This document shows positions 32,882-44,655 of a DNA stretch of 64,000 nucleotides, piece by piece (the stretch's first letter is position 1; each line of letters begins with the position of its first letter). Source of the DNA: Calendula officinalis (taxonomy: Eukaryota; Streptophyta; Magnoliopsida; Asterales; Asteraceae); the NCBI GenBank assembly GCA_963853835.1, contig OY970828.1, positions 65,216,861 through 65,280,860 on the forward strand, given 5' to 3'. The translations under genes and the position numbers were made by a program. The notes beneath the pieces are model-generated. The model was not told the DNA's origin. It was given only the letters and a program-made list of their open reading frames with translations, and searched no databases.

Positions 32882-34203
32882 ATGGCGAAGAGGAAAGATA
32901 GGGTAGTTTTGCGCATGATCTTATTGATCTTAATCGTGATGCAAATACATGATGGCGATTGCATATGGTTGAATTTACCCAAATCCGGAAAGAAATGCGT
33001 CACCGAAGAAATCCATAACAACGTCGTCGTTTTATCTGATTATGTTGTTATCTCCGATGTTCATATTCACCCGACCCCCTCTATCACCACCAAGGTAATT
33101 CCATATCTCTCTGCATGTAACATTATGAATCGTGTGTTTTCTGATTTTTTTTTTTTTTTGGAATGGAACATGAATATGTGTGTGATTGTGATCGAAGCTT
33201 GTCAATTTCAACCAGTTTGAAATAATCCCTAATTAAAGAGATCATATTTGATTACTAAGAGCTAGGGTTTTGAGTGTTGTATAAATTCCCTTAAAAAATT
33301 AAGAGTATTGTTCCCAACCATGCATAATTAGTTCAATAATAATGATTTATTAATTTCAAATTAAAAATTAGGTAAATGATGGTTTGTGCTATACATTTAC
33401 AGGTCACATCACCTCATGGAAACATTCTTCATCATAAGCAAAATGCAACTCACGGGCAGTTTGCGTTCACTACAAGTGAGGCTGGGCAGTATTTGGTGTG
33501 TTTCTGGGCAGATGACCCTAATCAAGGGGGAGCATTAAGTGTTAACATTGACTGGAGAACTGGCATTGCAGCAAAAGATTGGGACTCTGTTGCAAAAAAA
33601 GAAAAAATTGAGGTCCGACATAAATTTTCTTTATTCTTTTACCGATTTTACTCTAAAATCTGATTATTATTTAAGATATATATCATATTTCTATTTTATG
33701 CTCCACTAAGAGTTGAAATTGCTTAATAGGGGGTTGAGCTTGAGTTAAGAAAGCTTGAAGGAGCAGTTGAGGCCATTCATGATAATCTTCTCTATCTCAA
33801 AAGCAGGTGCATTCTACATTAATAATTGCAATCCTAACACAACAATAATTGTGCTAAAAGCATAAAAAGATAACCGACTTTTGTTAAATGTCTAATTTTT
33901 GTCAGAAAAGACCGTCAAAGTTTCAAAAAATTTGATTCAAGGAAACCAACTTTCATTTATGCAGTTACCACTTATTAAACTGTAATTTCTACATGTTATG
34001 TCTTTAAAACCTTCTTGTATGTTTATTTTGTTTAACAAATTGTGATTTGGTTATTCAGAGAAGCACAAATTAGAGATGTGAGTGAAATTACAAATTCTAG
34101 AGTGGTTTGGTACAGTATATTATCGTTAAGCATTTGCATTGTGGTTTCTGGTGCACAACTATGGTACTTAACGCGTTTCTTCCAAAAGAAGAAACTAATT
34201 TAG
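32882..34203 (+). CDS. p24 delta / emp24 family transmembrane cargo receptor
   Basis: Four exons (32882-33094, 33403-33612, 33730-33806, 34059-34203) with GT-AG introns give 214 residues, the normal family size. The N-terminus is a signal peptide (LRMILLILIVMQ). A GOLD domain follows, with the two cysteines (KKCVTEEI and YLVCFWADD) that form its disulfide. Then come a coiled coil (VELELRKLEGAVEAIHDN) and one membrane helix near residues 184-204. The short cytosolic tail RFFQKKKLI has the FF export signal and the KK(X)n dilysine retrieval signal of p24 delta proteins. These proteins cycle between endoplasmic reticulum and Golgi in COPI/COPII vesicles and sort cargo such as GPI-anchored proteins. 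A GTG six bases upstream is not used as the start because a proper ATG follows. Confidence 0.95.
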
Positions 34204-34815
34204 ACCCTCATAATCTTACAAATAGGATCAAGTTGTACAACACTTGTTTCTTTTTCTTTTTGCAATTAAGATAAATTAAGATTTTTTACACAAATTAACG
34301 TTACAGAATCCTAGCTAGCTTCTTTACTGCTTTGATCATGTTCTATGTCTCTTTTTGTTTTTTGTCCAAAATATGATTTGGATTCACACTTATATGCACG
34401 ACCAATAAGCCACGATGTAGCAATCACTAAATTTGTTAAATACAACAGACCTCAAACTGGTCAAAATAGAACCGGTTCAGTCACCCAAAGCGTATTTTTT
34501 ATTGATATGATACAATCTTTTAAATCGTTTTATTCAACAATAAAACTTATCATCATAATGATATAGTTTTTGTAATCATATTTAAAAGCGAATAGTGGTG
34601 CATGCTAAAACTCACGAGGGTAACAAAGAAGTGCAAATGATGAAAGGCACATGTAAGTTTTCGAGTAAGAATCCTTAATATGAAACCAGAAATCTTAAAT
34701 ATGTAGTTGAAACCGGAAATCTTACATAAGTAATAAAACTAATAAACTATCATATTCATCATTGAGATAAAATATTTCCATATGAAACCGAAAATCTTAA
34801 ATATGTAGTTGAAAA
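34204..34815. other. Intergenic stretch, no gene seen
   Basis: AT-rich spacer between the p24 gene and the first defensin-like gene. ATCTTAAATATGTAGTTGAAA occurs twice near 34690-34815. No other structure is supported. Confidence 0.5.
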
Positions 34816-35282
34816 TTAAGGACATTCAACACAATGACAAGCATTCTTAACACATTTGCCTATTGTTGAGTGTTCTGGACAATATTTTTGACACGAATCA
34901 GCACATTTTTGGTCATCCTTCGTGCCTGGTTTACATACTCCAACATAATCATTCTTGCAACATCTTTTCACAAATCTTCCTCCTTCAACCTTCATATTTG
35001 AATCTGAAAACCATAAAACATAACCCCTTAATTTTCTTATCAATGTAAACTGTAAGCTAATTACGTATGTATTATCAATTGCTTTCGTATATAAATTTAA
35101 GGTGTCAATTAATATAACAACAAAAATCTCAATATATGAAGAGTAATTATAAGAATTCAAATAATATCCTTAATAAAATAATAAACAAATAAATTAAAGA
35201 CTGGTAATAGAAAAAATGGTAGACCTGTGCAAAGAACAAGAAGAAAGACGAGGATTAACATAAAAAATGTAGGCTTCGTCAT
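34816..35282 (-). CDS. Defensin-like cysteine-rich secreted peptide, copy 1
   Basis: Two exons (35225-35282, 58 bp; 34816-35003, 188 bp) encode 81 residues. Exon 1 is a signal peptide starting MTKPTFFMLILVF; the intron sits right after it, the usual layout of plant defensin-like genes. The mature part has ten cysteines: CC, then C, C, a CxxxC pair (CADSC), C, C, C, a CxC (CHC) and a final C before the terminal proline. CxxxC followed by CxC fits a cysteine-stabilised alpha-beta fold. A role in antimicrobial defence or cell signalling is inferred from the family type only. Exon sizes and phase are identical to the copy at 36509-36950, so the two are tandem duplicates. Confidence 0.85.
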
Positions 35283-36508
35283 TTTCATAAATTCCAAGAT
35301 ATGAATAAACATGTTGATAGGTTTTCTTATTTATATAGTGTCAAAAAAAGTTAAGCAACGTAATGTGATGTGGTGTGGTGTGATGATATAATATGATGTA
35401 TTGTATTGTATTGCATTATATTTTATTATATCAAATTGTATTATCTTATGTCATTATATTACATTGCATTATGTCGCATTTATTCATAATCAATTTTTAG
35501 CAAGAATAAGCATTATCAGTATAACGTTGTTATTCTAATTTCTAAGATACGACATACATACATCCTTTCAGTATACTCTCTTCTTATTTTCCTCGTGATC
35601 TTAAATTGTTTTGCCCAAAATAGTTGCCAACTCATATTGCTCACTTGATTACATTTTCACCCGTCCGTCCAGAGTCTACAAAATTTAGGAGCTTGTTTTC
35701 AAAAAAGATTAGCCTATATGTAAGACTACATAAATCAAGGTAAATCTAATAAAATATTTTGAAAGGGAGCGCAAAAGAGAAAGTCGGACATCTAATTTGA
35801 GGATTTGGACGACACATTTAATGTACGAAAGAATTTTACTTATTTTGGTAAATATTTACTTTTCAAGCCCCTTTTTACTTTCAGCCCAGGGCCCAATAAT
35901 AAACATTAGTCCAGCCCTGCTGTTGGCTGTTGCCGCGTTTGTAGCCTGGAAACTAAATTGAAGGTGTGATGTATAAATTTCTTAAGATTGTTTGATATGA
36001 TTTGCACGTATCTTTTTATTTAAATTGCAAAATGTGATACCTGGTCTGCATCTCTCTTCCAACATCATTATCATGTCTCATTGTTATACATGGGGGTTGT
36101 AAACATAGTCGTGACTGAATTGTCAGCCTCTTACATATATTTTTTTATTTTACTATGTAGTTTATATCTAAATGTAAATTATCTAACATGATACAAGAAG
36201 TTAGTCCATATTAATTGGCCACCAGAAATAATAAGGTTTTCCTTCACATGTTTCAGCTTCAAGATTTGTTGAGGGCTTTTCCTAATGTGACCAAAAGGAG
36301 GTGGGGTTTTATTTCTCAAAGACGATGAGTTTGATAATAGCATACTGTTAATTTCAGTGTCGTTGTTAGATTTGAACCACAAACTAACTAACTAACTTGT
36401 TGTTCAAATAAAATCTAACATGACATAAAGGAAAATAAGAAACCTAGCTTCAAATTTATTAGCGAGACCACATATATATTATGATATAAAAACAAAAATA
36501 TGAGGTTT
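35283..36508. other. Spacer between tandem defensin-like genes
   Basis: It contains low-complexity GATGTGGTGTGG and TTATATT runs near 35360-35480, which look like slipped simple repeats. There is no gene. The copy 1 promoter should lie near 35290-35500. Confidence 0.5.
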
Positions 36509-36950
36509 CTATGGACATTCGAGACAATGACAAGCTTTGCCAATACATTTTCCTTGTGTCGTGTGGTCTGGACAAAACTTTTGACACGAACTGCTACATG
36601 TTTGGTCGTCACTTGTGCCCGGTCTACAAACTCCAACGTAATCATTCTGGCAACATCTTTTCACAAATCTTCCTCCCTCAACCTTCATATTTAAATCTGA
36701 AAATAAAATTAACATGACCAAATTTCGTATTAAACAAATTTTCAAACAAATGTATTCTCAATAGTTTTCTTTTTTTCTAAATAAATATGTGGATGTAGTT
36801 AAACAAACATGATAACAAAAATTTCAGCATGTTGAAGATTAAATGTAAATTAATTCAAATAATTCTTCTTTTCAAAATTAAAGATGATGAACCTGTGCAA
36901 AGTACAAGGAGAACGACAAGAGTTATCATCAACTGAGTAGCTTTGGCCAT
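36509..36950 (-). CDS. Defensin-like cysteine-rich secreted peptide, copy 2
   Basis: Two exons (36893-36950, 58 bp; 36509-36696, 188 bp), the same lengths and intron phase as copy 1, give 81 residues. The signal peptide is MAKATQLMITLVVLL. The mature start KVEGGRFVKRCC is shared with copy 1, and all ten cysteines align. Substitutions are scattered between the cysteines (for example SSSC for ADSC), the usual pattern of diversifying peptide families. The intron keeps recognisable similarity to the copy 1 intron. The gene is intact, with good splice sites. Confidence 0.86.
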
Positions 36951-38119
36951 TTTGCTATGTGTAGGAATTGCAAAATATGAATAGACATGGCGATACTTTC
37001 TGTTGTTTATATATTATAAAATTTTGATCATATTTAGAAATTTTAAATGCCATTTAGTATTTACATTGAACATACTTAAATATTGTAACTTTGATCGAAT
37101 CATATTTAATATAAAATAGAACAGATATGGAAATAAAATAATAACTAGTCATTAAAATGTATGCAAAAATGTGAAGTTTTATTTAATATAATTTAATGCG
37201 TTAATATGTACAACGAGGAGTTTGTGCACACCCTTCGCGGCGGGTTGCAAAGATAAAAATCATATACAGTATAAAAACTAACATGTTACTAATTTCGTTA
37301 GAGTAATTTGGACAATCATTATCCTAGTTGACATTTTGAAGAGATGCAAATAGGTTGGATAAGTTGCAAATTTACTTAATCTGTACAAACAATTATATAA
37401 ATTAATTTGGATTAGTTGCAAGTTTACTTAATCAGTACACTACAATTATATAAAATATTTTTATCTATTAAGATAAATCAGATAAAAGACATCATAAAAA
37501 ACTATTATTATATAAAAAAATGTTATTTAAACACCATAAAAATAATAATAATAATAATAGAATCAGGCGAACAGATCAAAGAAAAAGCTAACAACAAACA
37601 TAAAATAAAATTTAATTAATCCGTAAGCTATAACTATATAAAATAATTTGGATTAGTTACAAATTAACTTAATTTGTACACTACAATTATGTAAAATAAT
37701 TCCTAATAATAAGTTAAATGAAATCAAATATACCATAGAAAAAGCTATTGTTATTGTAAGAAAAAAAATCATTTAAATACCACAAAAAATAATTATTTAA
37801 ACACATAAAAGGTATAAAAGGAAAGTCGTCAACAAAAAAAACCAACTTAAATGTAAAAATAAAATAAAAACACTACTCATCATGAATGATGATAACATTT
37901 GGTAATGTTTTATATACAATTGAACAAACATGATAACATAAAATCAGCATGTTGAAGATTAAATGTAAACGATTGCATGTGCCAAATTTGGTGGAAATAC
38001 ATTTTGCATACAAAATTTTCTAATATTATTTATGTGACAAGAGATACGTATATACAATATCATATGCTATATTTTTGAGAAATAATAACAACTTTGTGAT
38101 TCTATTTTGAAAGAGATCT
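36951..38119. other. AT-rich spacer with direct repeats
   Basis: TTGCAAATTTACTTAATCTG-type units recur near 37362, 37416 and 37648 with changes, and (AAT)n/(ATA)n runs appear at 37540-37560. It also holds the defensin relic listed separately. No other gene is seen. Confidence 0.5.
37918..37972 (-). pseudogene. Relic of a third defensin-like gene (intron fragment)
   Basis: The plus-strand words AACAAACATGATAACA and CAGCATGTTGAAGATTAAAT match the intron of copy 2 (36803-36847). No exon sequence survives nearby. This suggests a longer tandem array that has lost a member. Confidence 0.55.
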
Positions 38120-38122
38120 TGA

Positions 38123-40006
38123 GGCTTGAAGGTACGGGTCCACGGCAAGGGTGGTGTGGGCACGCCGTGGCATGGCAAGGGAACACCCCCCCCCCCCCCC
38201 AACGGCGTGGGGGTGTGGTGTGGGCGGAGGAGGCCACGGCCCACGGGCTTCAACGGGGCGTGGAGGTTCGTTTTGGGCGAAATGTAGCCGTTGGCAGCGG
38301 CTATATAGCCGTTGGGATTTATAAAAAAACATTTTTTTAAAATTATTTACCTATATATATTTACATACTTTCACTCATTTTACACACACAATTAACCCAT
38401 TTTACTCTCTACAAACTCCTATCTTCATACCTCTCTACTTACAATGGATCCACACAACAACTCTCCACAAACACCCAACCAACCTTCACAACAAAATATA
38501 CCACCAAACCTTGGATTTGGTCGCTACGAGCCGTATGTCAACATCCTAAATTCCGGTGTTGTCTCACCTCAATTTAATCCACAAACCGCACCTCAATTTC
38601 AACAACCCCAATATTCACAAAATGTATCTCAATTTGCACCCACCGGCCAATATTTTCAACAACAAGCAATTCATCAACAAACCCAAACACAAGAACCACA
38701 AGCGGGGGGGGGGGGGGGGGGGAGCAAGTGAAAGGGGAAAGGGAGAAAAGAGGTTGTTGAAGAAGTTGGGGAAGAAGATGTGGAAGAAGACACACAACTT
38801 CCATGGACAGAAAATGAGGAACTTGCGTTGTGCCGAGCTTGGTGTGGCACTTCTAAAAACGAGAAGGACGGGAATGGCATGAGAATTAAAAGCTATTGGG
38901 AAGCCATTCTTTCAAAATTTCATAGCTTCATGGGAGTCCCGCCATACCGAAAAGACAATAGTCTTAGTAGCAAATGGCGTGACATAAACAACAAGGTTAC
39001 AAAATTTAATGGTATATACAACAAACTCTCGTCGGAAAGAAGTAGCGGAATGGCCGAGTTTGATGTTTTGGAGGCCGCCAAGAAACAATACAAAGTTGAA
39101 AAAAAGGGCCATAATTTTGAGCTAGATCGACATTGGTTGATTTTAAAAGAGGATCCAAAATGGATCGGCACAATTACTAAAGATCAACAACAATCGAAGC
39201 GCTCAAAAAGTTCACAATCGGTTGACGTTTCCGATGGTCATTCTCGTGTCGACCTTAATGCAGGGGACGATGAATTTCCAGATGACATGTTCGACGACAT
39301 TAATGAAACCCCAACTCCTCTTCAACGACCAATTGGAAGAGACAAGGCTAAACGAGCGGGTAGGCATGCGGCGGAAAAGGAAGCGAAGAGCAAGCATAGA
39401 GAAGATATTCAAAAACGATTAAACGACCACGTTGAGGCAACGAAAGAGTGCATAGAGATGCGTCGTCTACAAGTTCAAATGGAGAAGGAGAAAGACGAAA
39501 GAGATAGGGAGCTTGCAACCGAACAAAGAATTATCAATAATTTGAATATTTTGAGTATGCAACCACCGCCAGGCTTGCCGCAAGAAGATCTTCATCATTT
39601 CCTAGCCGCAAAGGAAAGAGCCCGAAAAGCGATGAGCAATTTAGGATTGTAGTTTTTTTATTTTAAGTATTTTTAATTTTAAGTATTTGTATTTGTATTT
39701 TTAATTTTAAGTATTTGTATTTTTAGTTTAATGTATTGTTATTTTTAATTTAATGTATTGTTATTTTAAATTTAATGTATTGTTATTTTAAATTTAATGT
39801 ATTGTTATTTTAATTTTAATGGAAGTTTAATATTATGTTTAAAAAATAAATGGAAAAGAAATGATGAGATGGAAAATAAAATGGTGTGGTGTGGTGTGGT
39901 GGGTATTTCCACCAAATGATGTGGTGTGGTGGTGGTGTGGTTGCTGATGTGGCGCTGATGTGGCAGAAAAAGGGACCACCACATGTGGTGCCCATACCCA
40001 GCAGCC
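38123..40006 (+). mobile_element. PIF/Harbinger-like DNA transposon carrying only the Myb-like ORF
   Basis: The ends GGCTTGAAGGTACGGG (left) and, reversed from the right, GGCTGCTGGGTATGGG are imperfect terminal inverted repeats. TGA is found on both outer sides (38120-38122 and 40007-40009), a 3-bp target duplication as in the PIF/Harbinger superfamily, though TGA is not the usual TTA/TAA. It encodes a SANT/Myb-like protein but no DDE transposase, so it would need a helper. The subterminal parts are rich in GTGTGGTGTGG and CCACGG words. Confidence 0.72.
38444..39652 (+). pseudogene. Myb/SANT-like protein of Harbinger type (ORF1), one in-frame stop
   Basis: The frame starts MDPHNNSPQTPNQPSQQN, a glutamine-, asparagine- and proline-rich leader, then enters a poly-glycine run coded by a G homopolymer (38704-38722) and meets a TGA at 38729-38731. 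The same frame reopens at once with a KGKGRKEVVEEVGEED-like acidic segment and the trihelix/Myb-like domain: PWTENEELALCRAW, SYWEAILSKFH, SLSSKWRDINNKVTKFNG. A C-terminal coiled region typical of the NAM-associated domain follows (RRLQVQMEKEKDERDRELA). Such proteins bind the transposon ends and help the transposase. Database entries of this type are often misnamed glutathione S-transferase T3-like. The stop may be real or a length error in the G run. Confidence 0.72.
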
Positions 40007-40009
40007 TGA

Positions 40010-40359
40010 GGCTCAAGGGTATGGGTCCACGGTGAAGCCGGCGTGGGGTGTGACATGGCCGGCCACGGCGCGGTCTTGGTCCGGAACACCGCCCCCCCGA
40101 ACGGCGTAGGGGGTCGGCGTGGGAGGAGGAGGCCACGGGCCACGGGCAAGAACGAGCGTTGGGGGTTGCTTTTTGAAACGTGCTTGCTTGTGATTGGTTG
40201 AGGGGTATTTCTTTTTTATTATATTTAAAATTTAATGGAATAAAATGGTGTGGTGTGGTATGGTGGGTATTTCCTAGAGATGATGTGGTGTGGTGGTAGT
40301 GTAGTTGCTTAGGTGGCGGTGATGTGGCAAGAAATATGATACTACATGACCTTGCAGCC
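40010..40359 (+). mobile_element. Harbinger-like MITE adjoining the larger element
   Basis: This 350-bp element has the ends GGCTCAAGGGTATGGG and, reversed, GGCTGCAAGGTCATG. It is flanked by TGA at 40007-40009, shared with its neighbour, and at 40360-40362. Subterminal blocks (GGTCCACGG, GGCGTGG, GTGGTGTGGT) match the larger element, of which it is an internally deleted relative. Confidence 0.7.
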
Positions 40360-40362
40360 TGA

Positions 40363-43080
40363 GAGTTTTGGCAAATGCAAATAATGTTATTATATGTTGA
40401 TTCCCAAAAAAATAGAAAGAAATGACTAACAATTTAATTTCATTTTAAAAGGAGTTTCTTTAATGTATTCACATATTATATGCTTGACATAAATTTATTT
40501 TTGTTAATTTTTAAACCTTAAAAGGTTTAAATTACCACCACCCACCATCAGAGAACACCACTACTACTAGTCACTATCACTGCCGCTACCATCTCTCACC
40601 AATTGGTCACCGCCAAATATAATTATAGGGTACCTCGTCGCCGCATTACGCGCATACACTATCAGTATTTTCTACGGGATTTAGTTGCACTTAATCTCAT
40701 GTGAGAGAGTATTCATGCTAATATGTAATTTCTACAGAATTCAAAATGTAAAATTATAATTTTTGTCTTACATTTGGTAGACATAAGTTATTTGCATGTA
40801 ACTTGCAACATATATAATTAAATTAAAATATATATACGATATAACTAATTATTCTATTTTTTTGCTTTCTAAATAATTTATAACAATTCTATTAATCGCG
40901 ATATCAAGGTGATTAGGTGTCCCACAAGGTTGTGGCTTCAGGTCCAGGCGTGAACAAAATAGCGTAGTCTAAGGGGTGCGTATGTTTGCCGTAAAAAAAA
41001 ATATAAGTTAATTACATTCTATTTTTATAAAATCTGTTTCTACGTAGTCAAGATACGTCTTTTTACATATTTCTAAATAGAATGCTTTTCTAAGGAGGCT
41101 CCCAACGGCCTCATCCTCCTCTCGGCGGTAGCATTAAAAATTCGTCAAGTTACCGACATCATTGGCACCATCACTTCCTCCATCACGTTAATAGACAACT
41201 CGTCTGTGGCGATGTGTTCCGAATTCTCGCCGTGGGCTGAGGGGGGAGGGGTTGGGGAATAGATGTTTTAACTTTTTAATATATTTTTTTAAGTGGGGAT
41301 GAGTTTAGTGATGAGTTGTTGTTTGTACGACCTTTGTCAGTAACTCGTCAGTAACAATGAAGGTGGTGTGACGCTACTGATGAGTTTTAAAACACGTCAC
41401 TGCTGGGAGATTCATTATGTTTTGGTTTACAATTTTGTATACCAAGCTAACTTTTCAAACTAAAATCTTGTTTACTTTCTCATTTTATAAATTATCTATT
41501 TTTATTTTAGCAAACTATACCAAGCTTGCATACGTTCTTTGGTATTACTTTTTCTACACTTAACATATATACATTCTTAACAACTATACACACTTAAAAC
41601 ACAAAGATACATATAGCCGGATTCAATCTTTTTGAATTTTGCAAATCACTGAAAAATTATCAACTATGGGTCACAATTTTCATACAACTATTTCCACTTA
41701 AGTTTCAACAAATGACTCTATCTAGAGAATGTGATCCTACCAGTTTATACTAATCCATGTGTAGCTAATCCATCTTGGGCTGCCTTTGGAACGAGTGGAA
41801 ATCAAGATTTAAAAGAAATGTAAATATTATGCCAAAAATACCGGTTTATACTAATATATACCCATAAGTGGTAGTTATTGTACCAAAATATTATTTACCG
41901 ATATTCCTACAACATTCAAAAAATTATTTTATATGAAAAAAAAAATATAAGTTTTAAGATATTTTATTTTCAAAACATTTTCGTTAACATTACTCTCAAA
42001 TATATTACAATTCATGTCAAGTAATCATTGCATATCATATGTGTATGAAATTGATTATAAAACATTTTAAAGAAAAATATTATTGCTTTAAAAATATCAA
42101 AAAGTTAATTCTTAATTGTCAGTAATAAAATGCATATTGCCACTTAATATATCCACTACGAACATTTGGAAGATAATATTAGGCTGGTGTCAACCATGAC
42201 ATCAACTGACACTTCAAATTTTGTCATATCAGCGCTACGTCAGCTCTGCCCACACTCAACTCTCAACTGAAACTCAACTTAGGTATTGTTTGGTTTCATA
42301 GCTACCAATTACAATTTTTAAGCTAATAAATTATTTACTGTTTTTTTAATATCAATATGGAAGGGCTTGATCGAATCCAAAGACCAACATATATTGGAAC
42401 GGGTTGTGTGTAATAGTCATCTTGTGTGGTTGTTTATCATCAAGAAAAGAGGAAGCTAAAGAAAAAGTCAAAGCAAAGCAAATAGAATAAAATGCACAAA
42501 CACAAATTAATGATGCTTAACAACATCTGCTGCTTAACAACAATCTACAACAATCTGATCCTCCTGTTCACACACACAATCACTTTTTAGACCAATGGTT
42601 TTTACAGTTAATGATGGGTTAGTTGAGAAGACTTGATGATTTACAATAATCATCTTTCTTGGATGTATAGTTATCATCTTTACTTGCATCGCCACTTAAA
42701 CCAATGGTTTCTTTGTTATACATGACACATATCTTTAATAATTATTATTTAATTTAATGTAAGATATCTGATTAGGAAAAAGTACAATGATCATCCGTTC
42801 TTATGCTACTCCACGAAGTTTGGGATTTTCTTATCACTTTTACATATTTTGAAAAACTTTATTTATTAATTTTGGTAATTCCATCATACTCTAATGTTAG
42901 TCTTTCTGTTCTAAATAGTTTGATTTTAACGTACTAACTTTATTTTTTGCTAATTTTTTATGATATTATTTTATATGTTTTTAGTTGACTCTGGTTGACC
43001 CGACGGTTAAACTAGTTGATTCGTGATGTGACCATCGTACCGGGTCTACAAAAACATGGGCTTTATAACATTGTTTCTAA
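40363..43080. other. Intergenic stretch with transposon relics, no gene seen
   Basis: This holds a possible degenerate SINE at 40910-41001 and a GC-richer block at 41090-41410 with ACTCGTC/GATGAGT words that could be an old MITE. Simple AT-rich DNA fills most of the rest. No supported reading frame was found. Confidence 0.5.
40910..41001 (+). repeat. Possible degenerate SINE
   Basis: AAGGTGATTAGGTGTCCCAC and GGCTTCAGGTCCAGG resemble decayed A and B boxes. The unit ends TTTGCCGT followed by nine A residues, a common plant SINE tail. No target duplication could be fixed. Confidence 0.4.
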
Positions 43081-43093
43081 TACTTTGAATGTC

Positions 43094-43573
43094 CGGGTAT
43101 CAGTGTGTCCGGGTTAGTCTCGTGCGTTGATGTTTTTAATCTGGGCGGTCACGTCGGATTCACGGGGAAGAAGCTCAAAGTTTTCATCGGGGTCATTTAT
43201 GTTTTCTTTTGGGCAATTTGGAAAGCACGAAACATGCGGGTCTTCAATAATTCGAATAGATCCTCGGATGACATGGTTTTTTCTGACATTCAGACATACT
43301 CCTTTCTTTGGTTGAAAAACCGTTCTAAGCTTCATTGCTTGAGTAATGGTTGGGCGAATTGGATGACTAGGCCGTCGGATTGTTTTTAATTTGCTGGTAG
43401 TTAGGTGGTTTGTTTTTCGGTTGTTTCGTTTTAATTTTCTGGTTGTGTTTACTTTGCTAGCTTCTTGCTTGCTCGTTTATTTTATTTTAATAAATTTTTT
43501 GCGGGTTCCTCGTTGGTGATGGCTTTGCCGAAGCTTTCGAGGTTCCCCCTGCCGTTCAAAAAAAAAAAAAAAA
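43094..43573 (+). mobile_element. 5'-truncated LINE with poly(A) and 13-bp target duplication
   Basis: TACTTTGAATGTC occurs at 43081-43093 and again right after the poly(A) run, at 43574-43586. The 480-bp insert contains a frame (up to 43389) ending with FFWAIWKARNMRVFNN and SFLWLKNRSKL, typical of the C-terminal end of plant L1-type LINE ORF2 after the zinc-binding reverse transcriptase region. It is dead on arrival: it lacks the reverse transcriptase and endonuclease. Confidence 0.9.
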
Positions 43574-43586
43574 TACTTTGAATGTC

Positions 43587-44104
43587 GGAGATAATTGCTT
43601 TTGTTGACCTTTTAATCTCAAAGACAACTACTGTCATCATAGACAATTTGTTGGTGGCTCGACAATACATGTTATCTTTATTAAGGACCACCACCCACCA
43701 CAACCATCACTACTCACCACGAGTCTTAAATTAAACCGCTGCTTCGATATGGTTCGGTTATTAACCGATGGAACTAACACCATCCACCATCACTAAGCAC
43801 AACCGCCCACCACTATCAAAAATTATAAAAGAATCTCCCAAAAAGTTATTATTTTATTATTTTAATATTTTTTTCTTTATTACTAAGGTCGAAACTGAAC
43901 AAATTTATTATTTTAAAGAGTTTATTAATTTAACGAGTATTAATTTAAAAACTTTTTACTCTATATATAATTGTTATATTTAAGAATTATATATCATTGT
44001 TTTATGCAATTTATCCCAGAGTAATAATATTTAGTCTTACCATTTGGTTTTACACATAGTCTCACTCATTAGATGGAGATATATGTCAAAATCAACAGAT
44101 AATA
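43587..44104. other. Intergenic stretch, no gene seen
   Basis: AT-rich DNA with CACCACC/ATCACTA short repeats near 43690-43820. Nothing coding is supported. Confidence 0.5.
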
Positions 44105-44416
44105 CTTCCTCCGTATCAAAATAAGTGACACACTTTCCATTTTGAGGTGTATCAAAATAAGTGACACACTTTGAAAACTTTCCTTATTTGATAAAAATAG
44201 TGGGGCCCATACCCACTAACTATCCACTTTAATAAAGTGAAATTACTCTTATACCCTTACTTTTACTTTTAAAACTCATTAATGTCACTTTATTCAAGAA
44301 AAGTGGACCCATCCTCCACTAATTATGTACTTTAATCTATTTTAACTCCTACTTTAATCTTTTACCTCAAAAAATGTGTAAGCCAATTTGTGTCACTTAT
44401 TTTGATACGAAGGAAT
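44105..44416. mobile_element. Stowaway-type MITE (TA target)
   Basis: The left end CTTCCTCCGTATCAAAATAA and the right end TTATTTTGATACGAAGGAAT are inverted repeats of about 28 bp, flanked by TA on each side. This is the Tc1/mariner-derived Stowaway class. A second, subterminal copy of ATCAAAATAAGTGACACACT lies near 44152. Confidence 0.85.
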
Positions 44417-44655
44417 TATTAAAAGATAAAATTAACGGATTACAATTTAGAAATGAATATGATTATGAGTATAACATATGAAAATAATAATGTCATTCTC
44501 TCTTTATCCAAAATATATATTATCGGAATGGTGACTGGTGGCTACTTATTAGTTGAACGGCAACCATCGTCCAACTTAGGTGCCGTCCGACAACAGAATC
44601 TTATCCCCTTCATTCTCGCTCGCCTCCAATCCCCTTCCCCTACGGCGGCGCGTGG

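Noticed and set aside
34816..36950. GASA/snakin identity for the cysteine-rich genes
   Set aside because: Snakins have twelve cysteines with a characteristic spacing; these have ten, with CxxxC and CxC as in defensin-like folds.
38444..39652. Glutathione S-transferase identity for the Harbinger ORF
   Set aside because: The sequence has a Myb/SANT-like domain and a NAM-associated-type coiled C-terminus; the GST label is a common database error.
43105..43389. A stand-alone host gene at the LINE remnant
   Set aside because: It ends in poly(A), is bracketed by a 13-bp target duplication and matches only the tail of LINE ORF2.
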